Origin: Burkholderia sp052045245
GTDB lineage: Bacteria > Pseudomonadota > Gammaproteobacteria > Burkholderiales > Burkholderiaceae
Length of the DNA: 64,000 bases
Reading direction: 5' to 3'
Assembly: GCF_052045245.1 (NCBI RefSeq)
Contig: NZ_JBQEON010000005.1
Location: forward strand, 1-64,000
Below, in pieces: positions 61,805 to 64,000 of the stretch (position 1 is its first letter; every line of letters begins with the position of its first letter). Both the position numbers and the translations under genes were made by a program. The notes beneath the pieces are model-generated. The model made no database searches. It worked only from the letters and a program-made list of their open reading frames with translations, and had not been told where the DNA came from.

Positions 61805-63730
61805 ATGAACCTTCGCCACCTTCTCGCCACGTCCGCCGCCACGGCGCTGCTCTCCCCGATCGCCCATGCTGCCGGCGACACGGCGCCTACGCAGGCGCAG
61901 CCCGCGGACGGCGCTGACCTGCCGACCATCAGCGTGACCGACACGCGCCACCTGCCCGAGTCGTTCGACCAGCGCTATGCGACCACGCAGGTGCTCACGC
62001 GCGCCGATCTCGACCGGCTGTCGCCGAACGACCCGAGCATCACGCAGGCGCTCGCGACGCTGCCGGGCGTGACCGTCTCGCAGACCGGCGGCCCGGGATC
62101 CTCGGCGTCGGTCAGCATTCGCGGCTCGTCGGCCAGCCAGGTCGCGGTGTTCATCGACGGGATCCGGATCGGCTCGCCGACCACCGGCGTCGCGCCGTGG
62201 GCCGACCTGCCGACCGAAGCGTTCGAGCGCGTCGAGGTGATTTCGGGGCCGGCCGCCGCGTCGTTCGGCGCGAACGCGATGGGCGGCGTCGTGCAGTTGT
62301 TCACGCGCCGCGCGGCCAACCAGCCGAACCGGACCATCGTGTCGTTCGGCGGCGGCTCGAACAAGACCTTCGACACGCAGTTGCGCACGTCGGGCACCGT
62401 GCCGTCGACGGGGCCGCTCGCCGCGCTCGGCGGCCTCACCTACGCACTCGGGCTGCACGACTACAACACGGCCGGCATCGACGCGACGCGGCCCGTGTTG
62501 CCGTACCACGAGGACGGCCGCAATCCGTACCATGCGCAGGATCTCGATGCGCGCCTCGGCTATGCGCGCGACAACTGGTCGATCTCGACGTTCGCGCTGG
62601 TTCACCGTTCCGACCTGTCTTATGACAACGCCGGCTATGCGGACCGCCAGCTCGATCATCAACTGACGACCGGCCTCGCGTTCCATCTCGACATCACGCC
62701 CGACACGCAGTTCGACCAGTCGTTCGGTTATGCGAACGATCGCCAGTTCCTGTATGCGAGCGACCCGACCATTCCGACCGACCAGATCAACTCGCAGCGC
62801 ATCACGTCGTCGACGTCGCTGACCCATCAGGCGCACGGCTTCCATCTGTTCGGCCTGCCGCTGTCCGGCGAGACGAAGATCGCGTACGACTTCACGCGCG
62901 AGCAGGCGTTCCTGCCGATCGACGTGCCGGACGGCGTGCCGACGCGCAACGATTCCGCGTTCTCGCTGCATCAGTCGGCGACGCTCGGCAGCGTGACGAT
63001 GTTCGTCGCCGGCCGTCACGAGATCATCGCGGGGAAAGCCGTGAACACCGGCAACGCGGCGCTCGCCTGGGCGATCACGCCGGTTTATACGGCGCGCGTG
63101 TCGTACGGCAACGCGTTCCGCCTGCCGAGCTTCAACGACCTGTATTACCCCGGCTACGGCAATCCGGACCTGAACCCCGAACGCAGCGATTCGGTCGAGG
63201 CCGCGCTCGACGCGAACACCGCGTACGGCACGTTCAGCGCCGCGATCTACGACACGCGCGTCAACAACCTGATCGCGTACAACCCCGCGACGTTCTCGCC
63301 GATGAACATCGGCCGCGCGCATATCCGCGGCATCGACCTGTCGTACAAGGGCACGATCGGCCGCTCTACGCCGGTGAGCGTCGCGATCGGGTTCCTGAAC
63401 CCGCAGGACGAAACCAACGACAGCTGGCTGAACCGCCGGCCGCGCCAGACCGTCAGCGTGAACGTCGACCACACGTGGGACGAATTTCACCTGCACGCAC
63501 TGAGCACGGGCGCGTCGCTGACCTACGGCGGCACGACGTTCGACGACCCGGTCAACACGACGTACCTGCCGTCGTACCTGAGCGTGAACCTGCGCGCGTC
63601 GTACCGGATCAACGCGCATCTGACGGTGTCGGCGACGCTGTCGAACCTGTTCGACCGCCAGTACATGACCGCGTACGGCTACAACACGCTCGGCCGCACC
63701 GCGTTCGGCAAGGTCAGCTATACGTTCTGA
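61805..63730 (+). CDS. btuB: BtuB-like TonB-dependent cobalamin receptor
   Basis: A 641-residue outer-membrane receptor. Signal peptide ends AHAAG (~residue 22). The plug (~residues 40-155) has DLPTISVTDTRHLPESF, LATLPGVTVSQTGG, SVSIRGSSASQVAVFIDGIRIG and VEVISGPAAASFGANAMGGVVQL; the barrel has the YGNAFRLPSFNDLYYPGYGNPDLNPERS block and ends in aromatic Phe (KVSYTF). Length and plug pattern match BtuB. The cobalamin riboswitch upstream identifies the substrate class. The preferred start at 61805 gives a clean signal peptide. Confidence 0.93.
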   Translation: MNLRHLLATSAATALLSPIAHAAGDTAPTQAQPADGADLPTISVTDTRHLPESFDQRYATTQVLTRADLDRLSPNDPSITQALATLPGVTVSQTGGPGSSASVSIRGSSASQVAVFIDGIRIGSPTTGVAPWADLPTEAFERVEVISGPAAASFGANAMGGVVQLFTRRAANQPNRTIVSFGGGSNKTFDTQLRTSGTVPSTGPLAALGGLTYALGLHDYNTAGIDATRPVLPYHEDGRNPYHAQDLDARLGYARDNWSISTFALVHRSDLSYDNAGYADRQLDHQLTTGLAFHLDITPDTQFDQSFGYANDRQFLYASDPTIPTDQINSQRITSSTSLTHQAHGFHLFGLPLSGETKIAYDFTREQAFLPIDVPDGVPTRNDSAFSLHQSATLGSVTMFVAGRHEIIAGKAVNTGNAALAWAITPVYTARVSYGNAFRLPSFNDLYYPGYGNPDLNPERSDSVEAALDANTAYGTFSAAIYDTRVNNLIAYNPATFSPMNIGRAHIRGIDLSYKGTIGRSTPVSVAIGFLNPQDETNDSWLNRRPRQTVSVNVDHTWDEFHLHALSTGASLTYGGTTFDDPVNTTYLPSYLSVNLRASYRINAHLTVSATLSNLFDRQYMTAYGYNTLGRTAFGKVSYTF

Positions 63731-63742
63731 CGGGCTGATGCG

Positions 63743-63773
63743 GAGGCCTCGGCGCGGTGTGCGGCGAGGCCTC
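63743..63773 (+). terminator. Hairpin after the cobalamin receptor gene
   Basis: A 9-bp perfect stem (GAGGCCTCG / CGAGGCCTC) with a 13-base loop begins 12 bases after the stop. There is no U tract. Confidence 0.55.
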
Positions 63774-63952
63774 GGTCGGGAAGTTGGCCGGGGCAGCGCC
63801 GACGGGTCGGGTCAAGTGCGAGCGGTCGTGAAGCCGCACTCGTGCGGGGGCATGTCATGAATCCACCGTCCGCCACGAGCAAGCGCGCCGTGTTTACTGC
63901 TCTGGTGGCCGCAATGGCGAGTACACTGAAAACGCCATAGACGCAGGAGAAC

Positions 63953-64000
63953 GTGGTGGCTGACTCTGCCCCCCAAAGCACCTTCCGAGGCCTGCCGCTC
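63953..64000 (+). CDS. 5' end of a further gene (partial)
   Basis: Two adjacent GTG codons (63953 and 63956) preceded by GCAGGAGAAC open a frame (VADSAPQSTFRGLPL) to the window's end. Only 15-16 residues are visible, too few to name a family. A cobalamin-related gene would fit the position but is only a guess. Confidence 0.45.
   Translation, partial: MVADSAPQSTFRGLPL

Overview
The window looks like Burkholderia, most likely the Burkholderia cepacia complex. The DNA is very GC-rich with strong G/C third-position codon bias. It carries a long-form isocitrate lyase, a GTP-type PEP carboxykinase, RdgC, OtsA, a GGDEF membrane protein and many SDR and AraC genes. Species is not assignable by eye. 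It is draft assembly: there are N runs at 6802-6814 and 55665-55714, the second followed by a 60-base near-pure C tract that is probably artefactual. No rRNA, tRNA or CRISPR array was seen.

Layout. 0-6.8 kb: a broken ISNCY-type transposase abuts an aromatic-acid MFS transporter with a divergent AraC regulator; then an ankyrin remnant, a Pal-like lipoprotein, an APC permease and a tiny Gly-rich lipoprotein. 6.8-11.7 kb: a translationally coupled three-gene operon for a periplasmic molybdenum aldehyde/N-heterocycle dehydrogenase (Mo subunit, 2Fe-2S subunit, tri-haem cytochrome c). 12.2-16.6 kb: a diguanylate cyclase, a small protein behind a near-perfect sigma-54 promoter, an M14/aspartoacylase-like deacylase and rdgC. 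16.9-23.9 kb: GNAT, solute-binding protein, two flavin monooxygenases, a fused ABC permease-ATPase and a second solute-binding protein, the gene set expected for salvage of S-alkylated cysteines or similar organosulfur compounds. 24-25.3 kb: an alpha/beta hydrolase and a MarR regulator behind two copies of an 18-bp operator. The same operator architecture occurs in front of the molybdenum dehydrogenase operon 12 kb away.

25.8-38.4 kb holds well-marked single genes: a secreted BNR-repeat protein; a ZnuD-like receptor with a Zur-like box; a chemoreceptor with a perfect FNR/ANR box; otsA; an OsmC protein and a second FtsH; and a Tat-exported phosphoesterase with a Pho-box-like sequence upstream. 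38.5-50.4 kb is a catabolic island: a ketosteroid-dehydrogenase-like flavoprotein, three SnoaL-like proteins, several SDRs, an epimerase-like protein and an EthD protein. It is split by pckG and contains two damaged SDR genes. A HicAB toxin-antitoxin module, aceA, and a YbaK / YheO-type regulator / PLP ammonia-lyase operon follow. 56-61 kb is a second catabolic operon (two SDRs, a quinone-oxidoreductase-like enzyme, two alpha/beta-barrel proteins) next to a divergent AraC regulator. 61.3-63.7 kb is a cobalamin riboswitch and its BtuB-like receptor.

Together the window combines peripheral catabolism (aldehydes or heterocycles, organosulfur, alicyclic or steroid-like compounds) with the glyoxylate shunt and gluconeogenesis (aceA, pckG), and has several metal-, oxygen-, phosphate- and cobalamin-responsive control sites. 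Functions of the catabolic clusters are inferred from gene content; substrates are not readable from sequence.
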